Assembly (NCBI GenBank): GCA_030737835.1
Contig: JAUJYN010000012.1
Coordinates: 836,688 to 900,687 of the forward strand
DNA: 64,000 bases
Origin: Acorus gramineus
Taxonomy: Eukaryota; Streptophyta; Magnoliopsida; Acorales; Acoraceae
Reading direction: 5' to 3'
Made by a program: the position numbers and the translations under genes. Below are positions 46,736 through 60,000 of this stretch, piece after piece. The notes beneath the pieces are model-generated. The model was not told where the DNA came from. It was given only the letters and a program-made list of their open reading frames with translations, and made no database searches. The first letter of the stretch is position 1. The number at the start of each line of letters is the position of its first letter.

Positions 46736-47352
46736 ATTTGATTATATGATTTTTCTAACCCACATATACTTGAATTTGAACCTGCATTACATAATTATAT
46801 TTTTTATATTTGTTGATATGGTACGAGGAGATCCGCCTGTGTCGTGGTGTTCGAAGGCAGAAGATGGGGGGTTGTAGAATTGGGTAGAATTGGTTTGGTT
46901 GGAGGGGGTGGATTTCGTCGAGACTTGACTGTCCTAAGATTATGATATAATTGAAAATGTAATAAAACTTAACGTGTTAAATATGTAAAGTAACACATGT
47001 CACATTGATCCGCCAAACATGCAGCCACAATCTCCACAATTGAGTCGTGTGATTATTGATTGAACTTAGCTGTCAAATTATTTATATGATAACACATACA
47101 AGAGAAATACAACATGCAGCTTGACAAAGTGAAAGCAAAGTCGTATAAATGGTTACTTATATAGCTCGATTCGGGATGGCTGAAGAGTACATATAATCCT
47201 GCAAAAATGCAATCTCCTATGTTAAAATTAAGAGAGGTTAAAAACAATTTCTTGAAAAAGATTTGAGTGTTGTGTTATACAGAGGATCTGAACTCATACA
47301 GAAAGCTTACCTTTTAGAGGTTTAATGAAGAAGTGTCACATTTCATCACATT
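46736..47352. other. Intergenic
   Basis: Contains the likely 3' UTR of the DUF3754 gene at its right end. No other gene seen. Confidence 0.45.
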
Positions 47353-49347
47353 TCATTTCTTAGCCGACAACACCATCTCTTCAGTGGTTGGTCCTATGAT
47401 ATCATCATTGGCACTCTTCAAACTAGCACAAGAAATTTTCCCCCGAGCATCCTAAATGAAAAAAAAGAAGAGCAATTAATACATTAATTCGTAAACAACA
47501 AGTCTGGTGTTATTCGATTGAGACATTAATTCGTAGACAACAAGTCTAGTGGGTGTTTAGTCAATTAAGACTTTCATAGACAAAAAGTTCATATTCATGA
47601 ATTTTTAAATCCTCAGTTATTCAATTAGGATATTAGTTTGTGGACACAAAAGTCAAGCGTTATTCAATTAAGACATTAATTCGTCAATAACAAGTCTAGC
47701 GTTATTCGATTGAGACATTAATTCATGAACACAAAGTCTAGTGTTATTCGATTAAGATATTAATTCGTTAACAAAATGTCAAACGTTATTTAATTAAGAT
47801 TTCTTATCATAGACATATTGCCTTCTACTATTCAATTTCAATAGAATTTGTGAAAACTTTCATAAGTGATGATGAACTTTTGTGGATTTTCATGAACTTC
47901 AGAGAGAGAAACATGAAGGAAAAAGTCATTTTAAAATCCCACCTAAATGGGTGGGATTCTTGTAGACATTCATTCCAGTATTACGAACATCTTCTCTGTT
48001 TTTTTTTACAAAACTCCATTCTTTTTATGTTATTTTTTTTGAGTGTGCAAATTTATGAACTATTGATATTATCTTACATATATATGATAAATGATGGACT
48101 TGCTTGAATTGCAATCAATTATTTTTATTATTTTTATTATATATATAATAATGCCTAAATCCACAATTATTTTGAACGATATATATTTAATTTATTATTT
48201 TGTTGATTTTATATGCAATAATTTCATAATATATAGTTTGATTTACCTTTTGAGTGCTTACATTTTTTCACAATATATATGCTATATATGTTTTTATAAT
48301 GTTTAGGGATATATAAAATAGACATTATATATTTGAATGATATATTTTCATATAATAATTCTCACATTCGGTATGTGGATAAACTTGTATTTGAACTTGT
48401 TATTTTAAAAATAAAAAAACAAGTTTATGAAAGTATACGAGAATCAATTAAAGTTCATATGTGAAAGTCTGTGAAAATTTATAAAAGTATGTAAAAGTTC
48501 ATATGTAAAAGTCTACAAAAATATATGAAAATCTACAAAAGTCAAGTCTACATAATCTGTAAAAGTTCATCACTTAAATAATGTTTACAAAAAATCGTCA
48601 AAATCTGAATTCTCTAGACTCTATTAAATGAAACATTGTTTATAAAACTCGATTCCAAATGCCAAGATCTCATTAAACTTGATAAGTGAATTTAAAATCT
48701 TTAGCTTATGGTATAAAAGTGAAATACGATTCTAGTACTATTTATTAATAAAGACATTATATATTGAGAATTCATGGCATTGAGCTTGAAGATGGCCATG
48801 ACAAGCCTGATGAATTGGTTATTGGGCACATATCATGAACAAAATAAATTTTCCAAAAATCAAATATTAAAAAGCAAATGAAATCTCCACTTGTTTATCA
48901 GGTAATAAAAGGTCTATTTTCAAAATGTCTCTTCGAAACTCTATTTTCAACAATACCCCTCCAAAAGACTTAAATTGTGTATGAATGCTCTTTAAAGGGA
49001 TATTTTTGCCCAATATAAATTTTGTAAGTTTTTTAATAATAATACCCTTCAAAGAGGTATTAATGTACAATGTAAAACCTTTTCAGGGGTATTTCTGAAA
49101 ATAATAATTAATTATGAATATTTTAACAAAGTAACATTTCTTCAAGGATATATATATTAAAAAAAACGATAAAAAGATACCATTGGCAAAATAAATAAAT
49201 AAAAATAATACTCACACGAGTAACAATGCGAAGCTTTTCTAATTTTCGGACGGCGTCATCCACGTCGAAGTTGCATGTCTCACCAAACACTACTTTTATT
49301 AATTTTTCACAACGAAAGTCAAGTTCCTGCCAACTCAATTACAATAT

Positions 49348-49382
<35 letters not shown>

Positions 49383-52300
49383 TAAGTAATAATAATAAGA
49401 GTGTTGATGCACTTTGTCCCGTTCACAACCCCATCTGTTCTCATAGTGGAGTATATACTCTACTAGTACAGTGTCGTTTGTTTAAATAAAATAAAAAAAC
49501 CTTCATTTTCTATTTTAAAAAACTGATTTATTAAGATATGTATTTGATTTTTCATAATATACAATGAATATATACTTTTAAAAAAATTAAAAATGATTAG
49601 GGACGGTAGATGGGGCTACAAACGGGATTGAACATGTAATTTTTTTTCAATAAAAAAAAAAAAAAACTCCAAACGATGCTCTAGTTAATTGAACCTAAGT
49701 GGTAAGTGTTCCATACATTTTTTGTGGCTTTACCCTTTGTCATCAAGACAAAGTAAGAGATGATCACCTCCTTAACCTGTCAATTGCATAATAAGCATGT
49801 CAATTATATATAAAAATATTTGTGTAAGCTCTAAATCCATATCTTAAAAAACAGAGAATTATCCAATCTATATCTAAAATGCGGATAGAGATATCAAGGT
49901 ATTTGTTATAATAAATATCTGAATTTGATATATATTAAAAAATTATGATAATCATATTCTTTAATTCTATGATCTCTTAAGCAAGAAGTGTTGAATTCCT
50001 ACACTATCTCTCACCCCTAACAATGTCCATTCTAATCCAAAAAAGGATCTGAGAACGCTAATGTCTGTATCAGAAAGATTTAGAATCGATACAGGTGTTC
50101 TGTATTTGCTTCATTGACAGACAAAATTTGTAATTTACTTGTAGGGTATGGACTGAAACTAAAAGTTTTGTTTTGCTCCAGACCACCTACTTCCTGTTGA
50201 ATCACATCATCACACAAGTGTAGGATTGTCCCTCTTCCACTGTCCAACTGCTTGTCATACACAGCTTTTGTGATAAAGTTTTGATATGCCACCAAGTTTT
50301 GATGAAACCTGTTGTGAAAGTGATTGATCATTCAAATTGTTAAAAACTTCAAACAGAGAGAAACATTGGTCACCATAATCTTACAGGGTCATATATTGAC
50401 TAATCAATGTAAAGCAAGTAAGAGAACTAATATTAAAATAAGTAATGTAACAATAAACCAATTTGGTTCCCTTTGAACTTGTTCCCTTGAAGCAAAATCA
50501 ATTATTCATTCTTTTGATAAGTATCTGAGTTGGGCTTTATTGTATCACTTCAGAAATTGAAGCAATGGCAAATGCTTTGTACATATTGTCAGATTTCCGT
50601 TGGACCGGGGCAAACAGGCGGAGGTAGCCTTCTCAGCTCGACTGTAAAGTCAGCTACGGGAGGGTGTCCCTCCAATATCAAAAAAAAAACAATAAACCAA
50701 TTAACACAAATGAATGTTTGATTTTAACTGAGTCAATAATCTTTCCCAGTCAAGTCAATTAACATGAGTGCATTTTCAATTTGAATCAACTGTTCAATAG
50801 TTCACAACATGAATGGATGTTCAGTTCAATAGTTCACAACAATTAAAACACTTGAAAGGCGATACTTACGTGAGGTAGATCTTGATACAGTAGCCAATCA
50901 CTCCAGATAGAACAGCTATCATAACCCAAGCATCAGACTTTGTCTTTTCCAGTGAACTGACAAGGGCAAACTGAAAAGATAGAGATAAATAAGCACGTAA
51001 ATACAGTAGATATAGATCAAAATGAAGGGAAAAAAGACATCATAATGTAACTCACCAGCCCTACCACTGCAGAAATGATGAACTTGACCCAGTCCATTGG
51101 TGTTAGACTTGGATTTTTCTTTTCAGGCTATACAAAGTTACAAACAACTCCCACATAAGCAATTCAGTGAAACATCATGTGTCTACAACATGTCAAAAAA
51201 ATATCGCCCTTCTTCAAAGAGAGCTCACCAATACTAATTCCATATCAGCCATCGGAATGTTCTTGAAATGCTTAACATATATTCCTCTATCAGTCTTGGT
51301 CTCAGTGCTCGCATGCCTGTATGATTAGCATAGTATTTGGTAAAGATGTGTGACATATTTATTGCAAGAACATCATGCCCGATGAACAAGATATGATGAA
51401 CAAAACATAAGTAATTATTGTATATACAAATACATACAGCTTCAAACACCTTCTAATAGAGGCATTTTTTCCTGATCAAACACAAAAAAATAATTCATTG
51501 TAAAAAATGTAACCACCTGTAAACAACAATCACCCTATCAAAAGTAGGCTCCTGGATTGTGGTCTTGCTTAATAAATTTCGCAGGCTGTGAGGGTGGAAA
51601 TGGTTCATCAGCAAAATATAGCAGATATAAGACTGAATATAATAACTTCTAAAAACAAAGGGAAAAATCCATATAACCCCCTGTAAGCTGTCAGACATCC
51701 ATATGACCCCTTGACTTTTCTTGAAATTCATATGACCCCCTACAAACTCATATGTATATCCAAATAAATCCTTGAGTAAAATTTTCGTTGACAGATAAAG
51801 AATATTCTGTTTGGTTAACCCTGTCTGAAAACACAGTATGCCAAAGACCCCTTACAATGTGTTTAAAATGCGGAAAATCCTCTATAAATGACAATTTTAT
51901 CCATCTGAATAAAGTTTTATAATCTATCCAAAGGGGTATAATCATCATTTGTAGAGGGTTTTTCACATTTTTAACAAATTATAAGGAGGCTTTGGTATAC
52001 TATATTTTCAGTCAGGGTTAATCAATAATATTCCTCATATGTGAACGGAAATTTTACTGGGGGGCTATTTGGATTAACATAGGTGTTTTCAAGGGGTTAT
52101 ATGAACCTTAAGAAAAAACAGGGGGTCATATGGATTTCAGGCAGTTTATGGGGATTATTTGATTTTTTCCTAAAAACAAATGGACATTTTACAAGTCAGA
52201 GTGATAAAATGTTGACCTGATTTCCATATTTTCAATCCGAATGCGGTCCAACACTACATCTTCTTCATCCTCCTCAACATTAATTTCATCAGATTTCTTG

Positions 52301-55300
52301 GGGTCTTTTATGGATTTAATACTTGATTTTTTGGATAAAAGTTTCTGTATTCTACAATCATAAAAACAAATATGTTAATTCTACATAAAAATCATTATGA
52401 GACCAATAACAGTTTAGATAATCTTTGCGAGATATCTTACCTAGTAACCCCAAGATCTTCTCGATGCTCCTCAGCATTTATTTCATCGGATTTCTTGGTG
52501 TCTTTTATGGATCTAATACTTGGCTTTTTGGATAAAAGCTTTTGTATTCTACAATCATTATAAAAAAATATATGTTAACTCTACATAAAAATGATTATGA
52601 GACCAATAACAGTTTAGATAATCTTTGTAAGATATCTTACCTAGTAACCCCAAGAAGCCATGCCCAGATACGAGCGATGATCATATTTAGTTTTTCCATT
52701 ACAAAGAAATTTGTAGTCCGATCAATTCCAATGCCCCGGCGGAAGATTATGTACTTTTCATGCACCACAAACACAATAAAAATTTACAATGAAGTATATG
52801 CGGATCGCAGATAAAATCAAACATATTGCATATGCATAATATTGTGACACTCTTTTCGCTTCAAATTAGACAGTAAAATAATGACTGAAGAAAAAAAAAT
52901 ATTCCACCCATTATATATTTCATACTGGTCAGATCCCCTAAGTATATTCAACAATCTTTGAACTTAGGAGGAAAAAAACACTGTTCATGTAGTGCCACAT
53001 AAACTGTTGCATCATAATCTTGTTAGAGTTTACCATTACCTGTCCTACACTCACATGAGATATGCATATCAGGAACATCATATAAACATTATGATTTACT
53101 ACTAAATATTTAAAGCTCACTGGTATGAACATGCTCATACATTTCACTGATGTCTTTTCCTACTTACCAAGACTCGATCTGATAATGCACATAGCATAAC
53201 TCTTATTGAAAAAGGACATTGGCTATAAAATCATAAACAAATCAATTCACGGCATTCCAATTGAAGTGGGGCTACTGGAGTTTATTGTCCAATCAATTCA
53301 AACCCATCATATAATACTTTATTTTAATTTTTTTTTGGTAAGTCTTTATCTCAATTTCTGTTACTTACTTATCAGTTAAATGGACAGTGTTTCCATACCC
53401 AATTAAAACACACAGTTGTGATGAAGTTTATATTTAAAGAATGCTCTTCGACTCTTACTCTATGTGTTTTTTTAATGAAAAAGTGCAAATGTGAACAAAA
53501 ATTAGCAGCAGTTGGGGTAGCCAAATAGTGTACTTTAGTTTCTTAAAATATGAGAGATCCATTTTGAAATGTTAGATTACAGACCAAAATCCTAAATCAT
53601 AAAAAAAAAATTTGAGAATTCATCTGAAGAGGGGAGGGCATATTGAGTACTTAAATAACAGCTGAAGTAGAATTGTGGGAAAGCTATTACATGTATTACG
53701 TATTAAGCATTCTAAAATTTTATACCTTATCAGAATATCGTGGAAGGTTTTCAGTAGGATGTGCTGCAAAATACTTTGGCAAAAGCCTTCTGTCGAGCTA
53801 CAATCATCAAAAACAAGAAAAGGATTAGAAACTATATCAAAACATGAAAAACCCAATAATGTCAACAAGGGATGTGATGAAATACAAACCTTGGATTCAT
53901 CCACTTTGGTTGGGAGATTTAAAAGATATTGTCCAGACTGAGCAACGTCAATCTCCTTATTCGTCACGATTTTGAAATCACTCTCTTTCATTACCTTAAA
54001 TATGTATACAAAGAACATACAGAACCAAAAGTGAATTGAGCGACATTGGTTGAGGGAGTTGATTTTAATCATTTAGATATCGAGTTTGAATGGCATGATT
54101 TCCAATCCGCCTTACAACAACCTCTCGAGATGATACTCACTTTAAAGAAGTCGGTTAGAAAATTCTGTTCAAGAACATCAACTTCCTCAGGCTGTAACTT
54201 CTGCTGCTCCAATCTCTTACCACCATGGATGGGATCAAAGAGGGTATACAGTTGCTATAAAAGGCACATAACTTCCAATGAATTAAGAGAATCTAGACAT
54301 AACAGACCTAGCAGAAAAAAAGCTACTGACCGAATTTGCAAACACGCATAAGAAAACACATCAGAATGATAATGTTTCGCTTACCATTAAATCTTCAAAC
54401 TGTAAAAGATACCACGCCCGAATCGTGTATTCAACCCTCTTACACAGCTTCAGAAACTCTGCACGGTCTGAAGGATCATCTGTGGTGGAGAATGGTCATG
54501 GAATAAGTATTCAAAGTCCTCAATGAAATCAGTAAGTTTTCATCAACTAAGGATTCCGCATTCAGTCATGACAAACAAAAACATATGAACTAATTAAAAA
54601 ACCCATTTAAAAAGCAACTCTCAACTATAGTCGCAAAGAACCCCAAACTTTTTCAATTGTTCCAAACATATTCACTGAACAAAATCTTATTCGTCGAACT
54701 ATGCATTAAATACCTTCAGTATCCATGTATTCGAACTCTGCATTTGGGTTTGAGTCTTACCACCTGTTAGTTCGAACTGTTAGAGGAAGATTTAACCATG
54801 GATTTTTTTAAAAAAAATTAATCAATCAAAAAGTATTAGTTTAGTGTGGAAATTTTACCACATTCTTCATAATTTGAAAAAAAAATGTGATTGTCATTGC
54901 CACCTTCATGTTTTGTACATGTATTTTCTCTTACTAACAATTAGAATACATCTAACATCTATAAATAGTTTAATCATCTCCTCACATTTATCGTTCTTAT
55001 CTTGTATCATTTACGAATATACATTAATCATTCTGAATGAAGCCTTGGATGAATATTTACTGTACACGAACTCTGTGAATATGTTCTCAACTTCAATGAA
55101 ACCCAATTTAATATTCAGTGAAAACAAACTGACCCAAATAACAAAATCAGTTCAATATAATGAAAATCAATCAGTTACCAGTTCAAAAACCAAAATTTGA
55201 GAGAACCCAACTCGAATTGGTGAAAAAGGACCCAGATTAAAAAAAAGATGAATCAATACCGATGAGTTTAGTGAGTTCCATGATGAGCTTCGGCTTCAGA

Positions 55301-55349
55301 ATGGGAATCACAGACTCCCTCTTCATCTGGATGACGTCTCTGCTCTTGT

Positions 55350-55356
<7 letters not shown>
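47353..55356 (-). CDS. DUF3754 transmembrane protein, 16 exons, one exon duplicated
   Basis: Exons in transcript order: 55356-55260, 54479-54385, 54254-54141, 53994-53890, 53797-53726, 52753-52641, 52548-52441, 52351-52217, 51585-51517, 51316-51229, 51127-51056, 50970-50870, 50308-50191, 49776-49717, 49326-49216 and 47451-47353; 518 residues, all phases consistent. Family blocks: [114 protein letters not shown]. Two membrane segments follow ([36 protein letters not shown]), then [20 protein letters not shown] and [15 protein letters not shown]. It matches the plant DUF3754 family (e.g. At3g19340, as I recall); the name 'aminopeptidase' sometimes attached has no support in motifs here. Exon 7 is a copy of exon 8's 5' part, adding 36 residues to a charged linker. 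The donor of exon 14 and the acceptor of exon 15 are the least certain. Confidence 0.85.
49349..49382. repeat. (AAT)n microsatellite in a DUF3754 intron
   Basis: About 11 uninterrupted AAT units directly upstream of the acceptor of exon 15, followed by a broken continuation to about 49400. Confidence 0.9.
50464..50687 (+). mobile_element. Intronic poly-A retroposon with 15-bp TSD
   Basis: The perfect 15-bp direct repeat AACAATAAACCAATT lies at 50449-50463 and 50688-50702. Between them are 224 bp ending in about nine A residues. The 3' half is GC-rich (GGACCGGGGCAAACAGGCGG; TACGGGAGGGTGTCCCTCC). The poly-A tail and long TSD show target-primed reverse transcription. It is SINE-sized, but pol III boxes are not obvious. 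It lies in the intron between exons 12 and 13 of the DUF3754 gene, in antisense orientation to it. Confidence 0.82.
51660..52171. mobile_element. Palindromic Mutator-like MITE, copy G (intronic)
   Basis: The left end is GGGAAAAATCCATATAAC and the right end GGGGATTATTTGATTTTTTCC. A perfect 9-bp duplication, AAAAACAAA, lies at 51651-51659 and 52172-52180. It sits inside the 631-bp intron between exons 8 and 9 of the DUF3754 gene and makes up about 80% of that intron. Confidence 0.92.
52257..52655. repeat. Tandem segmental duplication (~200-bp unit) creating an extra exon
   Basis: Unit 1 (about 52257-52454) and unit 2 (about 52455-52655) match along their length: TTTCATC(A/G)GATTTCTTGG, GTCTTTTATGGAT, TTTTTGGATAAAAG, then intron words GAGACCAATAACAGTTTAGA and TACCTAGTAACCCCAAGA. 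Both copies keep acceptor and donor sites. The duplicated exon is 108 nt, so the frame is kept. Confidence 0.9.
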
Positions 55357-55362
<6 letters not shown>

Positions 55363-55389
<27 letters not shown>

Positions 55390-55465
55390 ATAAGCTCGAA
55401 AGCTGTGAAATGGCAGAGGGAGAGAGTGTGTTTAAATAAGGGGAGCGCGAATTCCGAGGCGGGAA
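55363..55465 (-). promoter_or_regulatory. DUF3754 promoter/leader: GA repeat, TATA-like, E2F-like site
   Basis: On the minus strand, (GA)n in the leader just before the ATG (about 55363-55388), TTATTTAAAC at about 55429-55438, and TTCCCGCC at 55458-55465, which fits the E2F consensus core. Their function is inferred. Confidence 0.45.
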
Positions 55466-57058
55466 CATTAAAATGCGTGGAATTCCGTGCTCGACAATCA
55501 AAAGCATTGCATTCGTTTCGTTGGAGGAGAGGCAGGGATCCAATTCATGACTTGGGTCGAACTTAGATTCCAGCGGGTACAGATGTGAAATTTTTGTAAC
55601 ATTTTTGTTAACATTGTTGCTGTTGTTGTTAATAAACTAACATGTATTCAGTCGAGTCACCCCTGATATCATTAGTATCATAAAGGTTGTTCAATACAAT
55701 TCATAAACTGTATAATTTGATACATAGATTGTACAGTTTAATACTGATGGTACTGATAGTATCATACAAGACCTTACTAGATCTAGACCATATATAATAT
55801 ATTGATTGTTATATTTTAATTAGAGAGTTCTATAATTATATCCAAAAAAATACTTAACCCATGTTTGAGTTGTGAAATAAGCTTCAGATAGGATGAGAAT
55901 AAGAAAAAAAAAATATATGATGCATGTGCTCAAATAAATTAGAATAAACACTAACATGGGTTGAAATAACTTATTTATTCCTTATGCAACACAAAAAAAA
56001 ACACCAAAAACAAAAATAATGATGATGGAATAGAAATGACAACAAAACATATCAATTGTTTATGATTGAAAATGTATAAGAGTGTTAAGGTGAAATATTT
56101 TTTCAGAAATTAACATAGAAGAGTGTTTTAATCATTGATATGTTGTTTATGGTAATTTGTCCAAATATAGTTATCAGTTTTTTTATAACAAAATAAACAA
56201 CTCTTTGGGGATATTGTTGGGAATTATCCAGTATCCACCATGCATAATCCTTAGAGCTATCCAACATGTAGGTAACACAGGGTTTAACACACACGCTCAA
56301 CCTTTTTTAGTTACATTTTTAACCTCCAGGTTAAATGCACATATTTGGAGATCATCCGGTAAAAAGAACAAATAATTGAATGAAATATTTTTCATGGTAT
56401 CACACAAACAAAGTAAATGTTAATTTGATAACTCTGATCTAGAAAGAATTTCTTCTTAGAAATCAAATTATGATAGATCATGTGAAAAGTGAAATTTCAT
56501 CCCCATTGTTCATAGTGATAAGAAGAATATAGTATAATGGTCCATTGTCAATAAATGCCACGGACCTGAATGGGAGGAGCATTAGTGGTGCTTGCTGAGG
56601 AATTTGTTATAGCTGTACAATTATTTGAGATGCCTTTGTCACTATGTATTTGGAGGGTTGACATAAATCCCCTTATTAATTGTAGGGACACACACCAATA
56701 CAATTTTAACTAAGACACAATGATAAAAAACGTCTAATGAATCTGAGTGATATAGAATCAACATGAACATCAATATAAGCTAATCTTCTCCAAATTCTGA
56801 AAAAGAAATTCATAGTTGAAGATCAATGCACAACGAGAAAACACTTGGTATCAATCTCAACCTCATACATCACACACTTTGCAGCAGAAAAAGAAAAGCC
56901 AGTCTCAGTAGTCCATTCTAATCAGATGTTCCAAACACAGCTTGTAAAATATGTAAAATATAATCTGGAGGAGTTCACAAAAAATTGCAGAAAATTCTTT
57001 CATGACCCGTAGCATGAATGAAACCAATACAAACCCACACGATTCGACTCTGGAGCAA
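55466..57058. other. Intergenic between DUF3754 and NPF genes
   Basis: AT-rich, with no gene recognised. The last part is the likely 3' UTR of the NPF gene. Confidence 0.45.
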
Positions 57059-60000
57059 TTACAAACCTTCTGTTGAGTCGACCTTTAAGCCTGCCTTTCT
57101 AATTTCCACTTCAAGCACTCTCTTGACCCTGTATTTGTATGTGCGAGCGCAATACAAGAAAATGCAGAAATTGATCAAACTCAAAACAGCCAGAAGCCAA
57201 TACAAGTAATCGAACCTCCCTGTATTTATGTTCTGTGACAACCACGATGGCCGCCCTTCGTCTTCATTTCCCGTAATCGCTTTCACAACATTGTTCAATA
57301 TGGTCGCCACGAAACATCCCAAACCACCAGCTAAAGCAGCATAGGATGATCCCAAACTCCTCATCGCATCAGGCGCCTCTTGATATAGGAATTCAAGAAG
57401 TCCCACAATGCAGAACACCTCGCCAATCCCAATGAGACAGTATTGGATCAAAAGCCAATATGCGCTAAAGTGAGGCATTGCAGTCAGAAACAATGACTCG
57501 TATCCATGTTTTATAGCATAGTTTCTTCGGTATCTCTCTAAAGCTCCACCCCATGCGACTGATAAGATGGAGACCACCAAGCCGAGGCCAACTCTCTGAA
57601 GCTGAGATGCTCCATGCGGGTGGCCAGTGATGCAACGAGCGAGAGGAACGAAGACGGAGTAATAGAAAGACAATATGAAGAAGATGCTTAGGCCAGGGAA
57701 GACTGGCATGCAAGTTACGGGTAGATTGAGATTTCCCAAATGGGTGTTCAAAGTGTAGGCTTGTTGGACAGATAGGGTGAGGAACTCTGTCAATATCACG
57801 CTCAACATTATCGTGCAGGTGGTCACCGGGATGAGCTTCACCATTATCTTGACCTCTTCAACTTGAGTAACGGTGCAAAGTTTCCAGGGGCTTGGATTAT
57901 TGCCATCCTCTTTCAGTTGAAGGGCTGCTTTGTCCAGCCATCTATAAATTTAAGGAAAAAAAACTGATTGATAAGCTGTCAATTATTTGACATATATGTG
58001 TGTGTGTCCACTCTGAATTCGTATTGAGATAATGAGAAATTATCTGATATTCAGATATCCATTGACAAACTTAGCATGTGCATCACGGAGAAGATGTTCA
58101 TATGATGTTATGAAACATAGATCACTGAAAGAGATATGATTACTGATAATTGCGAACAAAAAGGAACAAGACCATCAAAACATGGATGTTGATACACCAT
58201 GAACAAAGAAGATAAAAATCAAGTCAACCATTTATACATCTACGACTAAATAAAGAAAATTTTAGTGTATTTATTAACATACTATTATTTTCAAATACAC
58301 GTGACTTGCATTTTCAAATGTAAAATTTGCATAGTATAAAGGTAATGGAAGGAATGAAAATGAACATAAATCGCAATGTTTTATTTAAAGAACATTCTTG
58401 AATATTGAAAATGCTAAGAGAATATGTACCACAGAACCATCTTGAAAAGAGTAGATAAGAGCATCAGTAGATCTTTCTGTTTTGACAGGTGAAAATTTGT
58501 CTTTGAGTATCAGGCAGCATTTAGCAACGAGTTTTGACAGCTTTTGGAGATTTTGCTTTTGCAAGAATCATAATTAATTTAAACTCTTTTCCAAATAACC
58601 CCAACAGTCCCAGCTTTTGATGAATACGAAAACAGCTTTTTAATTTTAAAAAACAATAAATCTAACAAAAGTGTGCTATGGAAAGTTGTTTTAAAACTTC
58701 TTTTAAGTAACAAGATCTTTTTCAAACTCAATTTCAAGCACCCCCGTAATAGAGAAATGACTAACAAAAACACAAAGTACCTAAAGGAATCGGTGTGTTC
58801 AATCTTCTCACTGCCCTTGATGGCGGACCGTTTGCCGGGGAGTTCATACAAACCAACAAATTCACTGCTAGAGAAAGACACATTTCTCTTCTTAAATGCG
58901 GCCACCAAAACCTGAGCAATTCGTGTGAGTGGACTGCCTCCCGGTAATCTGTGCCTGTATAATGGCGTGCCAATAAAGAATATCATATTTGAAAGGCCCA
59001 TTGCCACAGCCAAGGAACCAAAGGCAGACCCCCAACCATGTTGCCTTTGAAGATAGACAACCACTGTAAAGGCCATGATGACGCCGATCGTGACAGAAAG
59101 GTAGAAGAGGTTGAAGAACCTATCAAGCTGGATTTTGTAGTTTCCGCTCCTCTCATCGAACTGGTCAGCCCCAAAGGATGAGACGCATGGTCTTATGCCT
59201 GCAGCTCCGAAAGCCGTGACATAAAGGATTATATAGAGGTAAAGCATCTGCCATGGTTTTGCTTGCTCACAGGTACCTAAAAGCAAGGATAGCTGGTCAC
59301 ATTGACCTTGATTTGGCATAAACATACTCATTGAGCCCATCAAAGTTATTCCTGTCAAGCCCTACCAAATAGAACACATGTTATATGGTAAGATTCAAAA
59401 TGATTGTCCAAAAATGTTAACTTCTTGGGACAACAGGGGAAGCAAAAGGCATCTTAACTAGCGTGGTTGAAAGTCTTGGAGGTTAATTTAGTTCAATCAC
59501 AGGCACTAGATAAAATCACAAAAAGAAAAATCAATATTTTCCATGACAACACAACCAAATTCCATAGCATAAACAATTAACCAAAGAAAATCTGAATCCA
59601 TTGGCAGTTTCAGATTCCAAGCTTTTGAATCACACACAGCATAAAAGAAGACAGAGTGAACACTGAAAACTCAATTTCCTAAAACTCAAGCATTCATGGG
59701 GTGACCCTACCTAATTCCCTTCATTAAAGCTTTATTATATAATGCCGTAGAGACAATGGCAGAAGGAACATGGGTCAGAAAAAATTCATTTTGGTTCATG
59801 TAATGATGAACAATCTTCAAAGGAAAAAAAAATTACTTGGAAACTTGATCCTTAACTGACATCTACACCCATATATTAGCCTTCATAGAACAACTGAATT
59901 CATCTAGGCATAAATTGTTCTCAAGTGAGCAGAGTGTAGATTGATGAAATCTAACAGATCTCCAATTCAATTCTCTAATAGACCTATACAAAAAAAAAAA

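Noticed and set aside
48912..49102. Possible short inverted-repeat element in a DUF3754 intron
   Set aside because: CTATTTTCAAAATG and its partner are only partly complementary and no target duplication was found.
57018..57209. Plus-strand ORF overlapping the NPF 3' end
   Set aside because: Shadow of the last NPF exon.
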